Source of the DNA: Priapulus caudatus
Taxonomy: Eukaryota > Priapulida > Priapulimorpha > Priapulimorphida > Priapulidae
Direction: 5' to 3'
Length of the DNA: 39,764 nt
Assembly: GCF_000485595.1 (NCBI RefSeq)
Contig: NW_014577339.1
Coordinates: forward strand, 230,201 to 269,964
A program made the translations under genes and the position numbers. Numbering within the stretch: the first letter of the stretch is position 1; each line of letters opens with the position of its first letter. The notes beneath the pieces were generated by a model. It made no database searches, was not told the origin of the DNA, and saw only the letters and a list, made by a program, of their open reading frames with translations. This document shows positions 1 to 11,161 of this stretch, piece after piece.

Positions 1-839
1 TCAATACGGGGTAAGGTTTTAATAATGCGAGCCCAGTCTAATCACGCTAATTAGGCGCGGGCCCTCGTCATTACGGGCAGTAATTACAACGAGGCGACGG
101 AGGGGTCGCCGGTGTGAACAGCTCACTTGTCTTTCTTTTGTAATAGGTTGGTCAACCTTCAACATATTTAAAGCAATGGTGGTTTAAAATGATAGCAGGC
201 GCCCTCCTCCGTTGTGAACATATAATTTGACGAGGGGTAAAAAGTGCCGCACCATTATACCGCCCCTAAGTTCTTGCCAAGGCCAGGAGTGTGCCGAAAG
301 CTTGTGAGCGAATAATTCCAAAATATGTGTGCGAGGAAGGGTTCAAAAAAATGTTTTGTGCTTTTGTGACCTTTTGAGCTCACTCTAGCTGGACGGACAG
401 GAAGTCAATTCACTCTCCAACTACTCGATTGAGAAAGAAGCTCATCCAAAATACCGAACATTTTTCACAGCATTAGCTTTCAAACAACAGATCTAGTAGA
501 CTTTTTGGTTTTCCGCTGCACGCCCTAATTTTTCAGCCATTTTTTGAGTTGATCGGCTCTCAACAGCCCAAAAGGGTTAATACAGAAAGATTGCTCAAGG
601 GTGAGCGGGTGGTCATCCACCGCAGACCTAGAAAAGTGAAGAAACCAACCTAGTCTACAAGAATCAGCAAATGATATAAAAACATTTAACTCCTCAGGTG
701 CAGCAGGTCTTCCCGCCCAAAACGACGGGTTTGGCTCCTCGCGACTACTGGTCGGGCTCCCTAAACCCTAGCTCAGTACTATAGCCCGCGTTCGATTTTA
801 ACGCCGGCCATACTGGACGTCATAAAGTGTATTTGCACC
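1..839. other. Intergenic DNA with no gene seen
   Basis: This stretch lies upstream of POLR2J. I found no coding exon or RNA gene in it. A short segment near 765-787 (CCCTAGCTCAGTACTATAGC) recurs in related or inverted form at about 918-945 and near 6915-7023, so a dispersed GC-rich repeat family begins here. Confidence 0.4.
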
Positions 840-2059
840 GCCATTGTTTACAAAATTGCCTAGCTTAGCCTCGTTTTCGTGCGTGACCCCAGGTCATGAA
901 TAATAATTAAGAAGGGTCTATAGTACTAGAGCTAGGGTAGCCCGACCAGGCTGTGCGACAGATTGTCTATATCGGCTTGTCTATAACGGGTATTCTAACC
1001 CTAGCAATACCGTTTCTTGGAGCTAGGGTTAGGGAGTAGGTTCCTCCCTAAACTAGCATTACATTACATTTATGTAATACAACATGAACAGCGCATGCGC
1101 AACAACTGCTCGGACGAATAGCGCATACGAACAGCTAGCATACGACTATTAGTATTACTATTACTATTACGAGCAGCGTGTCCGATGCTCGGACGAATAT
1201 CCACGTCCATAAACAAAATAATCCGCTGCTACAAGTCTAATCTATAATTATATTATTTCTCTGGTTTTTACTCAAAAGAAGCTGCGAATATAAGAATAAA
1301 TATTTATCCAGTACATGTTCACGAACCGTCAGTCGAGGAATAAATAAATGGTCATTCGTCGAGGGAAAGAGATAAAATTTCTGTGTTTCTATTTTCCGGC
1401 TGGAAGATGCACATGCACATTTAGACTGGTCCCGTCCCTTCTCACAAGCTTGATATAGGGCTATATTAAGCTTATAAGAAGGGAAGGGTACTAGTCTAAC
1501 AAACATTAGCACCAACGCGCCCTCTATTTTGATTCTTAAAGTGTTCGCTCAACGTTTTCGTTCACGTTTTCGTCGATATGAATGCTCCTCCAACGTTTGA
1601 GTCGTTCTTGCTGTTTGAGGGAGAGAAAAAGTATGGCTATACATGAGTTTTGTTAACAATAATGTGTAGATACGTCTTTGACTTTACATTCGTATATAAT
1701 TTGTTTATATGCCGGCTAGGGCTATGGTAGGCCTGTACCGGCGTATTTGGACGCTCGTAGTCATTGATATATATAAACACTGGATAGGACAACGGCCTGT
1801 CATTGGCGCAAAATTTGGCCGCCATCTTAGGATGGTAATTGGATGCTTAGAACTTGGGTCATGTTGGTCGTTGCGTGAAGCGAGTTATTTACATTTTGAT
1901 CAAGTTTTCAGCCGTTATAATCAGTTTTTACCAGTAAATATAATCAGTAATTGTTATCAATATTAAACTTCATCATATAGACCCTTCTTAATTATTATTC
2001 ATGACCTGGGGTCATCGCACAAAAACGAGGCTAAGCTAGGCAATTTTGTAAACAATGGC
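840..2059. repeat. 84-bp inverted repeat flanking POLR2J exon 1
   Basis: Arm 840-922 is the reverse complement of 1976-2059 with only a few differences. Both arms contain GACCCCAGGTCATGAATAAT or a close variant and end in GTCTATA at their inner side. The 1.05 kb between the arms holds exon 1 of POLR2J and its likely promoter. The right arm directly abuts the 10-bp minisatellite. The arms resemble termini of a DNA transposon, but I could not find a target-site duplication. Confidence 0.7.
1091..1100. promoter_or_regulatory. Candidate NRF1-type site upstream of POLR2J
   Basis: The palindrome GCGCATGCGC matches the core of the NRF1 consensus, which is common in housekeeping promoters. It lies about 480 bp upstream of the POLR2J start codon. 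Similar motifs also occur in intron 1 near 6410-6470, so this one may belong to a repeat. Confidence 0.25.
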
Positions 2060-4070
2060 TGCTCAGGCAGGACACGCCCCCCCACAGAGGGGTACACGCA
2101 ACGTACACGCGGCGGTACAGCACGTACACGCACGTACCAATACACGCGGGTACACGGAGATACACGCTACTGTACACGCATGCTACACGCACTGTACACG
2201 CGGGTACACGCACGCGTACACGGCAGAACACGCACGTACACGCCAGGTACACGCACGTACACGCCAGGCTACACGCAGTACACGCAGATGCGCCGCAGCA
2301 TACACGCACCATAACACGTTACACGCAGATACAATCACGTACACGCGGCGTCACGGAATACACGCGGAGTACAAGCCAGATCACGCACGTAGTCACGTAC
2401 ACCGCGCCGTACACGCACGTACACGCGCACGCTACACGCGGTACACGCACGCGTACACGCAGGGTACACGCGGGTACACGCACGACACGCAGATACACGC
2501 ACGTACACCGCGGGTACAAACGCGGGTACACGCACGTACACGCCAGATACACGCCACGTTACACGCACGCTATACACGTAACGCAAGCATACACGCACGT
2601 ACACGCCGGGTAAGCCGGAGATACACGCACGTACACGCGGTACACGCACGTACACGCCCACGTACACACCCAGCATACACGCCACGTACACGCACGTACA
2701 CGCGGGTACTAAAACGCACGCTGCACGCGGACACGCGGTACACGCGGGTACACGCAGATACACGCACGTAACCGTACACGCAGCATTCACGCACGTACAC
2801 GCGCGCGGTACACGCACGTACACGCAGGTACACGCACGTACACGCGGGTACAAAGCAGCATACACGCACGTACACGCAGATACGACGCACGCACACGTAC
2901 ACGAGATACACGCACATGTATGCGTGACGTGCGTGTACCGCGTGTACGTGCGGTGTACTCCGCGGTACGTGGTGTACCCGCGTGTACGTGCGTGTACCCC
3001 GCCGTGTTTACGTGCGGTCCCGCTGTGGGCCGCGTGGTGTACCCGCCTGTGTACGTGCGTGTACCCGCGTGTACGTGCGTGTATACTGCGTGATCGTGAG
3101 TGTACCCGCGTGTACGTGCGTGTATCTCGTGCTACGTGGCGTGATCTGTCGTGTACGTGCTGACGGTGCGCTGTATCTGCGTTACGTTGCGTGCTAATCT
3201 GCGTGTACGGGTGCGCCGCTACCTGCGTGACCGGTGCGTGTACCGGCGTGTACGTGCCGATGTACCTCCGTGTACTCGCGTGTACGTGCTGTATCTCCGT
3301 GTACGTCGTAGTGCCGTGTATCTGCGTGTACCGTGCGTTGCTACGTGCGTGGTACCTGCGATGTACCCGCCGGTACCTTGCGCTCTACCTGCGTGTACCC
3401 GCGTGTACCGTGCGTGTATCTGCCGTGTACCCCGCTTGTTGTACGTGACGTGATATCCTTCGGTACGTGTACCGTGCGTTTGTATCTGCAGCTGTACTGT
3501 GCGTGTTATCTGCGTGTACGTGCGGTACCGCCGGTGTCCACGTTGGTGTACCCGCCGTGTACGTCGGTACTCCGTGTACTCGCGTGTACAGTGCGTGTAT
3601 CTCCGTGTACGTGTACCGTTGCGTTCTATTCTGCCCGCGGGTCCGTGCGTGTATCCTGCGTGTACGCTGCGTGCCTACCTGCGTGTCACCCGGTGTACGT
3701 GCCGTGTATCTCCGTGTACCGCGTGTACGCTGCGTGTTATCTGTGTACGTGTACGTGCGTTGTATCTGCGTGTACGTGCTGTATCTGGCCGTGTACGCGA
3801 GTACGTGCGGGTGTATCTGCCAGTGAAAAAAAATTAGATTTTTTTCTTTCCGGGCTCTTTTGCAAACCCCCCAAATTTCGGGGGCCTACTTTTTCATTTT
3901 CCAGTCTTTTCCACTTTCAGGGCGACTTTTTCCAGGCTGTTTCCTCATGTACACACAAGCACAGTAGCTAATACACACTGCGCGCGGCCGCCGCACACAC
4001 CACACACACGTCACACGCACGCACGCCACGCACGCACGGCACGCACGCACGCAACGCCATCACACACACA

Positions 4071-4110
<40 letters not shown>

Positions 4111-7100
4111 AACAGTCCCAATATTCAAGACAGTTATTGCATCAGACTGACAGACTACATCATGATGAATCCACAACTCACAAGTCACACCACAGAATGC
4201 CACCTTGAATACACCACACTGAATACAATCACAAGCGGGGCGCCGGGCCGCGCGCTCGTGCGCTTCAGCTAAACACAGAACTTATTACGGCTAGCCCAAA
4301 GTAGTGGCAATGGTCCGCCTGTACGAGCTTAGGAGGATACGGCATTGCTTTATACGCCGAAGTCTCTTGGGCTGGCGTCAAGGCCCGCTACGGGCCCTGG
4401 AAGCTCAGGGGTTGAGAAAGCGGCCGCGGAGCACGTGTGAATGGCTGTGCACACTGCGACGCTGCGTACCGTGGCCTGCTTGCAGGCGCGCCATTGATTG
4501 AAGTCGATGGGGGGGGGGCGATTTGGGGGTGTTTTCCGTGGTACTAATCACTTACTAAAAGGCTAGAGCGGTTGGCCATTGCTGACTATGAGAGAGCAGG
4601 CAGCAAAACTCTTTCGGGAATTGACAAAAACAAAGCTACATCTCGGAAAACACCGAGTGTGCCCGGCCAGGGTAAAGATATACGTGTGATTTCATTAGGA
4701 TTTTCCGATGCGATTACCGCTTCTATAATCCTCACGCGTCGTTGTCACTACGCGTCTACGGAGGCACGCCCCACAGCACACCCGCCACACAGCGCACGCA
4801 CGCATGCAGGCCCACGCAACGCGCCGCAGGCACGCCGCACGCCGCGCGGCACACACGCCAAGCACGCCCGCAGGCACACCGCGCACACACCAGCACGCCC
4901 GCACGCACGCACGCGCGCAGGACGCCCACGGCGCGCAGCCGCAGCGGCACCGCGCAGCACCACACGCAGCCAACGCCTGCAGGCACACGGCACGCACGCA
5001 CGCGCGCAGGCACACACGCACAGCACGCCGCACACGTATATACTACGCGCCGAGCGGCGGCGCGCGCTGGGTTTGATGAATGTTTCAATACACACATGCT
5101 GCTTATGATAAAACACTGACAGCCACACGGTACCAGGAATTCTACCGCGCGTGGAACCTGGCTGCCGCTAGCGGCTAGTGAAGGTAACGAGCGGAGATCC
5201 GCAAGGCGCGGACCGACCTGGACAATCGAGTTCCAGGGCGACTTTTGCTTTTGGGGTCCCCGATATCGTATTGTCTCGGGGGCTCTTTTGGATTTCGGGG
5301 GGCGAAAATCGCCCGACCGCCCCCCGTTGTATTTTTTTCCCCTGGTATACTGCGAGTACCCGCGTCTGTACGTGCGCGTGTACCCGGTGTCGTGCGTGTA
5401 CCTCCGTGCCTTGTAACTCGCGTGTACGGCGTGTTCTTCGGTACGTGTACGTGAGGTATCTGGTGTACGTCGTATGGACCCGCGTGTACGTGCGTGTACC
5501 CGCGTGTACGTGCGTGACCTCCGTGTACTCGGCTGTACGTGCGTGTATCTCCTGTACCTGTACGTCGCGATGTATCTGGTTGTACTGCGTGTATCTGCGT
5601 GTACGTGAGGCGTGTACCTTGCCGTGTACCCGCGTGTACGTGCGTTGTTATCTCCGTGTCCGCGGTACGTGCGTCGTATCTTCGTGCTACGTGTACGTGC
5701 GTGTATCCTGCGTGTACGTGCGTGTATCTGCGGGTACGTGCCGGTACCCGCGTGTACGTGCGTGTACCGCAGTGCTACGTGCGTGTAGCTGCGTTGTACC
5801 CGCGTGTACGTACGTGTATCTGCGTGTACGTGTACGTGCGTGTATCTCCGTGTACGTGTACGTGCGTGTATCTGCGTGTATATGCGTGTACGTGCGTGTA
5901 CCCGTGAACTTAATCTCGTGAATATATAGTGACTAAACGTTATGTATTCTTAGCATCGCGCAATGTAAACACAGCTGTTGCTTACTGTCACAAGATGGCG
6001 GCCAGAAATTTCGTGGCGTTCCCTGCAAAAGTCACGTGATTGCCATTCTAGTGTATTGATATGATTTCTATGCTCGTAGTATTTGGACGCTCCGTAGGCA
6101 TGCTCTTTTGTTTTGCTCTTGTTTTCTTTTTGTTTGAATCTTATTTTGCACGGCCGTAGGAAATAGTAGACATGCTCTTTTGTTTTCTTTTTGTTTGAAT
6201 CTTATTTTGCACGGCCGTAGGAAATAGTAGACATGCTCTTTTGTTTTCTTTTGTTTCGCCTTGTAACCTGACACACATAACACAGTCTTACTAATTTACT
6301 ACATATTTCAAATAGTTTCAATCAAATGTTTCCATCAGTGACAGGGAAGTCCGCCATGTTTGTTTATTGCGACCGTGTCGAAGGGAAAGATGCGCAGATG
6401 ACTAATGCGCATATTGCGCATGCGCTGTGTGCGCCCTTGCAAAACAAGAGGCGCCTGCGCGCATGCGCACTTAGGAGCGTCCAGTTTCGGGCGAGCGTCC
6501 AAATACGCCGGTACAGGCCTAGCTCAAGAGCCCGCGTACAATTGCCGCTGGCGGCAACTGTACGCGGGCTATAGTTAGGCCGAGGCTATTCGCCCGACCG
6601 TCGGGCGTGTATGTTGCTACTGTCTATTCGCCCGACCGTCTTGTTGATATCAAGAAATACAATTCTTGATATCAAGAAATATCCCTAACCCTAAACATAA
6701 CCCGCCTAACCCTAACCCTAACCCTAACCCTAACAATGGAAGCAGTGGCGCAGAAATTCTAAAAATGGCAATATTGCGAGATCTCGCGCGAGGATAAACT
6801 CTCGTAGACTGGTTCATATCCTTATAGACTGTTGGGCGAATAGCTAGCCTTTCTTATACACCCGACCGTCGGGCCAATAGTCACTCTCCTATGGTTACTA
6901 AAGCTATGGTAGGCATAGCTCTAGTACTATAGCCCGCGTACAGTTGCCGCTGGCCAGTGCCGCAGCCAGTGCCGCAGTACAGTGCCAGCGTCAACTGTAC
7001 GCGGGCTATAGTACTAGAGCTATGGTAGGCCTAGAGTGTCACTGTGTACTGTACCACAGGCACTTGGAACGTCTCAATAAAAATAAAGGTAAATAAACAC

Positions 7101-10100
7101 GAAATGTATTTACTACCAAAGTCTTAATGTTTCTCTACTCTATTTCGCCTATAATCACCTGTAAATGCCAGTCAAATGCTCATCTGCAACACACAAATAC
7201 ACCGCACGCCCGCCCTGTGCACAAACAACATGAATGAGGGAGAACGGCTAACGCTCCATTAGGAGTGTTCCCAACTTTGATATTACTAATGATTAATGAT
7301 TGATAATCCTAACCCTAACCCTAACCTAAATGACATTAAACTACAAACTAATATATGACCATATATATATATATTATTATGACCATTAATGAAGTTGGGA
7401 ACACTCCTAATGGAGTATCGCCCGAGAGAACTCTCTTGTTCATGTTGTTTGTGCACAGGGTGGGCGTCCGTGCGGTGTACTTGTGTGTTGCAGAGGAGCA
7501 TTTGACCGGCATTAACGGGTAATTATCTGCAATAATAGGCGACATAGAGTAGAGAAACATCAAGACTGGTAGTAAATACATTTCGTGTTTACATTTTTTT
7601 ATTTTATTGAGACGTTCCAAGTGCCTGTGTACTGTACAGTCCTCTCTCTGTATCTGTCTCTAGTCTATGTACCGGCGTCGTGTGATTTATTGTACAGTGT
7701 GCCTGTGTGGTTTGTAGTATTATTAGTATCAGTAGTAGTAGTAGGACCTGAGTCCGGGATTCCAATTATCGGCTTTGGTTAGGATTAGTTTACTGGTATG
7801 GTTATTGGTTAGGTAGTGGTGGGGTGGTGATGGTGCCTGGTGGTACTGGTGGTAGTTTGTGTACTGTTACTAAGATCCTAAAACAAGATTGAGCCGATTA
7901 GTCCTACTGCCTGTGCCGTGGCAGTGCCAGCGACAGAGCTGTGTACTACACACTGACAGTGTAGAGATGTGTTTTGTGTTATGTTGTGTTTTGTACTTGT
8001 TGGCGCCCCCTACACAGGATACAGATATAGTTACAGAGCAATGCGTCTGCATGTAGCTAAGTAGATCATGTACAGGGATAAAGTTAGCCTCAGTGCACGA
8101 CACTAGGCCGACCTCTTTATGGACAATAACTTTATAAGGGTGTTCGCTGCCAGAGAGTTTTGCGTTATCAGTGGTCCTTAAACATCCTTATTACTGGCGA
8201 TGGGCCATCATCTTCCGTGATCGTCTAAACCATGAGGGATTCAAATTCCTTAATGTCTATGGCCAGGATTACTTTATATCTAATGACATTTCACTGCTCT
8301 GAAGATTGAAGATTGAAAACAGTTTATTTGTGCATAAGACATACATAAATACAGGTACATCGTTATAAAAGAAATAATTACATGTAGAAGTACAATTTTA
8401 ATCAGTTTAAGCACGGGAGTGGCGAAGGACACTTAAGTCATCTAGTCTGCCACCCCCAAGAGTAGATTAAACGTAAAGCAGCCGCTGAATAACAATGGTA
8501 ATGAAGAAGCAGTAAAGCAAGCGGTTTATAAATCAAAGGAGAAAAAGTGTAGGAAACAAATAGTAATGAACAAAATATACAATGAATATAGAATGAGCAA
8601 GAAGATACTGTACACTTTAAGGATTATGCAAGATCATCAAGTTAAAACATCAACAACTCAACATAAATTGATCAAATTAATAACAACAAAACAATAGCAG
8701 GAACGAAGCAAGATTGCGTAGGACAAAACAAAACAAAAGACTTTTTCACATATATATGTAAGCATAGCGAAATTATCACAGTAGATGCATTATTATTAAA
8801 TCCATAATAAAGGAAATCATATATGTACAGGAAGGTTTGCGTACAAAAATACGTAGGTTAGTGAAAAAAAACACGTGACAAAAATAAATAACAGACTCCG
8901 ACTAAAGTTCCAGGTAACACTATATGTCCTCAGACTCCATGCTCAAAACACGTGACAAAAATAAATAAATAATTAATATAAAAATTATATAACAATATAA
9001 ATAAACAAATCAATGAAAATGATAACTTAATTACTGAGAGCACAATAACCACATCACATCACACCACAACACACACTCTGGGTGGGGTTGAAACTCACAG
9101 TGAAAAGTGGACATGGTAAACACTGAACAACCACACTCTCATTGTAAAGTCTAGTCAATATGGCTATGTTAGCAGTCCTATAGTCAAACCTAACCTTTAG
9201 TGGCTTGTCCAGTATAGGTACTAATTTTGTGACTATTACATATTATATAGAACAAGTAGTGAGTTTCCACTAGCAAATAAATTCTACGTTTCATATACTT
9301 CAACATATAAGCATGTAGAGATGATAATATAGTCTTATTAAACAGGTATACCAGATGAGCCTCTATCGATGTGAAGCAGTTTCCTGGAGAATTCAATAGA
9401 GGTTCACTGGCTAAATTTGGAAATAGTATTGTAAAACTGAAAATGTATCATCATCAATGTATGTATTAAACTTTGTTTGTTTGCTAGGATCACTGTGACA
9501 AAGGACACAAAAGTTCCTAATGCAGCTGTCTTCACAGTTATGAAGGAGGACCATACACTCGGAAATCTAATCACAATGTATGTTTAACTTTAACACTAAT
9601 CCTTCGCTTTATCACTTCCAGTCTAGAGTAAGAGCACATTAATGAGCACGTTAATGAGTAAGAGCACGTTAATGAGCACGTTAATGAGTAAGAGCACGTT
9701 AATGAGCTGGAAGATCATGTAATGTTCTGCAATTATCCCTGAATTAAAATTCTGCTTCCATTTTTGCCAGGCTTACCTCGTTTTAATTCTGCTCTACCAC
9801 CGCGATATTGCAGGCAACTGCACAAGGATCCGCAGGTGTTGTTTGCTGGTTACAAAGTTCCTCATCCATTAGAGCACAAGTTTGTACTCCGTGTTCAAAC
9901 GACAGCTGATTACACTCCCCAAGAGGCATTTACGAATGCAGTTACCGACCTCGTCAGTGAGCTATCGTTACTGGAGGAGAGATTCAAGGTGTGTATGACC
10001 AATGCAGATATGCTGTCCCATCCCCAACTGGACCGTTTAAGTAGCATGAAAAAGTATTACGTGCAAATCTAACCATTTATGTAAAGGAATATGAAGTCCA

Positions 10101-10436
10101 AATATTTAGCTATCTTTTTAATGTTATTGAAAGCAAGTCAGATAAGAGATTCATTTCATACCAGCACGGTTGAGTAAAAATTAACTTGGTTATTTATATT
10201 ATTCTTCCAACCGAATGAACTTATTTAAGAAGTCAGATAACTTTTTGATGGGTAAGTAATCATAAGTAAAGTGAGTAGACCATAGCCACACTATTTCTAA
10301 AGCCTTCTGTGACAGAACTATTAGAAGCCATCAATAATTTATAAGCTCAAGTTGCGTTTGTTTAACATTTTTCAATGGTTTATTTATTTTTTGTTTATAG
10401 GAGGCGGTTCGTGAAAAGCAAGAGGGCTTGGACTGA
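1578..10436 (+). CDS. POLR2J: RNA polymerase II subunit RPB11 (POLR2J), 4 exons, complete
   Basis: The gene encodes RPB11, the small subunit that pairs with RPB3 to form the alpha-like assembly platform of nuclear RNA polymerase II. Exons are 1578-1630, 9488-9577, 9814-9988 and 10401-10436. All introns are GT-AG and all phases agree. The total is 354 nt, giving 117 residues, the same length as human POLR2J. Exon 1 encodes [18 protein letters not shown]. Exon 2 carries the KEDHTLGN motif typical of the RPB11/RpoA dimerisation fold. Exon 3 carries [19 protein letters not shown] and [11 protein letters not shown]. The last exon encodes [11 protein letters not shown] and stop. Without splicing at 9988/9989 the frame runs on to a false stop at 10072. 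Intron 1 is 7.9 kb and packed with repeats. Identification is by strong resemblance to the animal family. Confidence 0.97.
2089..2916 (+). repeat. 10-bp minisatellite, TACACGC orientation
   Basis: About 80 imperfect units of the type TACACGCNNN (commonly GTACACGCAC, GTACACGCGG, ATACACGCAG) run through POLR2J intron 1. The 10-bp period equals about one helical turn. Long open frames here (ARTR- and VYVRV-type proteins) are translations of the repeat and not genes. Confidence 0.95.
2917..3820 (-). repeat. 10-bp minisatellite, inverted orientation
   Basis: At about 2917 the array switches to the reverse complement (GCGTGTACGT, GCGTGTATCT) and continues for about 900 bp. Together with 2089-2916 it forms a head-to-head, palindrome-like pair. 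The junction is near CGCACATGTATGCGTG. Confidence 0.93.
3821..4112. other. Spacer with CA-rich microsatellite
   Basis: A T-rich and C-rich stretch (3821-3950) follows the array and contains TCAGGGCGACTTTTT, close to a segment near 5236 before the next array. From about 3970 to 4104 the sequence is simple CACACA/CACGCACG repeat. No gene is seen. Confidence 0.6.
4113..5340. other. POLR2J intron 1, GC-rich low-complexity DNA
   Basis: No coding exon is recognised here. From about 4740 to 5045 the sequence is dominated by GCACGCACGC and GCAGGCACGC motifs, so the open frames on both strands (RTHAR and VRACV types) are compositional. Segment 5230-5345 shares words with 3830-3940, as if a common unit flanks both minisatellites. 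Confidence 0.5.
5341..5905 (-). repeat. Second 10-bp minisatellite array
   Basis: About 56 imperfect units of the same GCGTGTACGT / GCGTGTATCT family occur in the same orientation as 2917-3820, about 1.5 kb away. It is probably a duplicated or separated part of the same satellite. Confidence 0.92.
6098..6258. repeat. 61-bp tandem duplication
   Basis: A unit starting ACATGCTCTTTTGTTTTC and including TTGCACGGCCGTAGG is repeated about 2.5 times with almost no divergence, which suggests recent tandem duplication in POLR2J intron 1. Confidence 0.85.
6529..6570. repeat. Short GC-rich hairpin
   Basis: Arms AGCCCGCGTACAATTGCCGC and GCGGCAACTGTACGCGGGCT are inverted copies with one mismatch and a 2-nt loop. 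Confidence 0.85.
6683..6734. repeat. Interstitial telomeric repeat (CCCTAA)n
   Basis: About five perfect CCCTAA units at 6705-6734 are preceded by degenerate copies. A further short run (CCTAACCCTAACCCTAACCT) lies at 7308-7327 inside the foldback element. The motif is the animal telomere repeat at an internal site. Confidence 0.85.
6915..7023. repeat. 32-bp perfect inverted repeat
   Basis: Arm 6915-6946 is the exact reverse complement of 6992-7023. Both contain TATAGCCCGCGTACAGTTG or its complement. The 45-bp spacer contains repeated AGTGCCGCAG words. The arms belong to the same family as the hairpin at 6529-6570. Confidence 0.88.
7055..7629. mobile_element. Foldback/MITE element, family 1 copy A
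   Basis: Long imperfect inverted arms (about 7055-7275 and 7390-7629) begin and end with CACAGGCACTTGG or its complement. Both arms contain recognisable matching blocks, such as TAGAGTAGAGAAACAT and CACTCCTAATGGAG. The centre is AT-rich and carries telomeric repeats. There is no transposase frame, so it would be non-autonomous. A related copy lies at 16164-16600. Confidence 0.75.
7640..8284. other. POLR2J intron 1, no gene seen
   Basis: This is intronic DNA with short TAGTAG and GGTGGT microsatellite-like runs (7720-7860). I saw no exon signature and no inverted repeat. Confidence 0.4.
8300..8470 (-). mobile_element. Possible 3' end of a LINE or SINE
   Basis: Read on the minus strand, the segment ends with an AATAAA signal (8323-8328) followed by a short repeated tail of TCAATCTTCA type, as in 3' ends of CR1/L2-like retroelements. 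No reverse-transcriptase frame is present. The assignment is tentative. Confidence 0.35.
8471..9480. other. A-rich end of POLR2J intron 1
   Basis: A-rich non-coding DNA with a repeated phrase (ACACGTGACAAAAATAAATA near 8872 and again near 8948). No coding exon is seen before the acceptor at 9486-9487. Confidence 0.45.
9627..9703. repeat. Short tandem repeat in POLR2J intron 2
   Basis: GAGCACGTTAATGAG and GTAAGAGCACGTTAATGAG alternate several times between exons 2 and 3 of POLR2J. Confidence 0.85.
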
Positions 10437-10853
10437 CAACTGCTATGGCCTTGTTGGGTTACTGTGTATAGTGTAAGATGTGTAAAAATGTGTTCCCATA
10501 TATCTTGTATAATGCTATAGTTTTATATAATAGGTATTATATTTAATACAATTGATCGGACCGATTCTTAAAACATCGCAGTTAAATAATGTTGTCCACA
10601 TCGTTGAGTGTAGGTTTATGAAAACTCATGAATGGCAAAAGAAACTTGTCCAGTGTTAGTTGGTCTTTTTGACAAAAATGTGCCATTAATTTTGAATTGA
10701 ATATTTGCAATCATGTATGTATATATTATACCAGAAGTTTATTCTGTTTATACATCATTTTCATGAATGTGTGTTTTAATGCACAGAAGTTCAATGCATT
10801 GACAGTAAAACAAAGTAAGAATTGATAGTTTGATATTACTATTGCATCTACTG

Positions 10854-10859
10854 TTTATT
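10854..10859 (-). terminator. Poly(A) signal, MRPS31
   Basis: TTTATT on the plus strand is AATAAA on the minus strand, about 300 bp after the MRPS31 stop codon. It lies 16 bp from the presumed POLR2J signal on the other strand. Confidence 0.45.
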
Positions 10860-10874
10860 CAATGCTACGTGTGC

Positions 10875-10880
10875 AATAAA
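10875..10880 (+). terminator. Poly(A) signal, POLR2J
   Basis: AATAAA lies about 440 bp after the POLR2J stop codon and is the first canonical signal I see downstream. Its use is inferred. Confidence 0.5.
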
Positions 10881-11161
10881 AACAAAACAAACACGAGATA
10901 ACATGCTTATTGGTATGTTATTTGCCAACTTCATAAATATTTAACTGTTTGATCAGCTGCAGTTTAAATCTAAATAGGATTGTCAAGTAGTTCATGTCAA
11001 CTAAAGACGGAAATGTACATTTCGAGTGCCCAGTGAACTTGGACACTAAATCAAATCCTTGTGAAGTTATCTCTCATCTAACCCCATCCTTGTCGTTCTG
11101 CATGTGCCAATCGCTATTGAAACAACCAACAAACGTGCTACCCACGATCAATACTGGCGCT

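Noticed and set aside
2031-3971. Arg/Thr/His-rich and Val/Tyr/Cys-rich frames up to 238 residues
   Set aside because: They come from the 10-bp minisatellite inside POLR2J intron 1. Both strands are equally open.
2089-5905. CRISPR-like array
   Set aside because: Units are contiguous 10-mers without spacers, in a eukaryotic intron.
6326-6574. Plus frame with GCGCATGCGC-rich start as a gene
   Set aside because: It lies within POLR2J intron 1 and runs into the palindrome family. There is no family resemblance or splice support.
9989-10072. POLR2J C terminus as read directly (VCMTNADML to KYYVQI)
   Set aside because: A GTGTGT donor at 9989 and an exon at 10401-10436 restore the conserved [11 protein letters not shown] end and the 117-residue length, so this is intron read-through.
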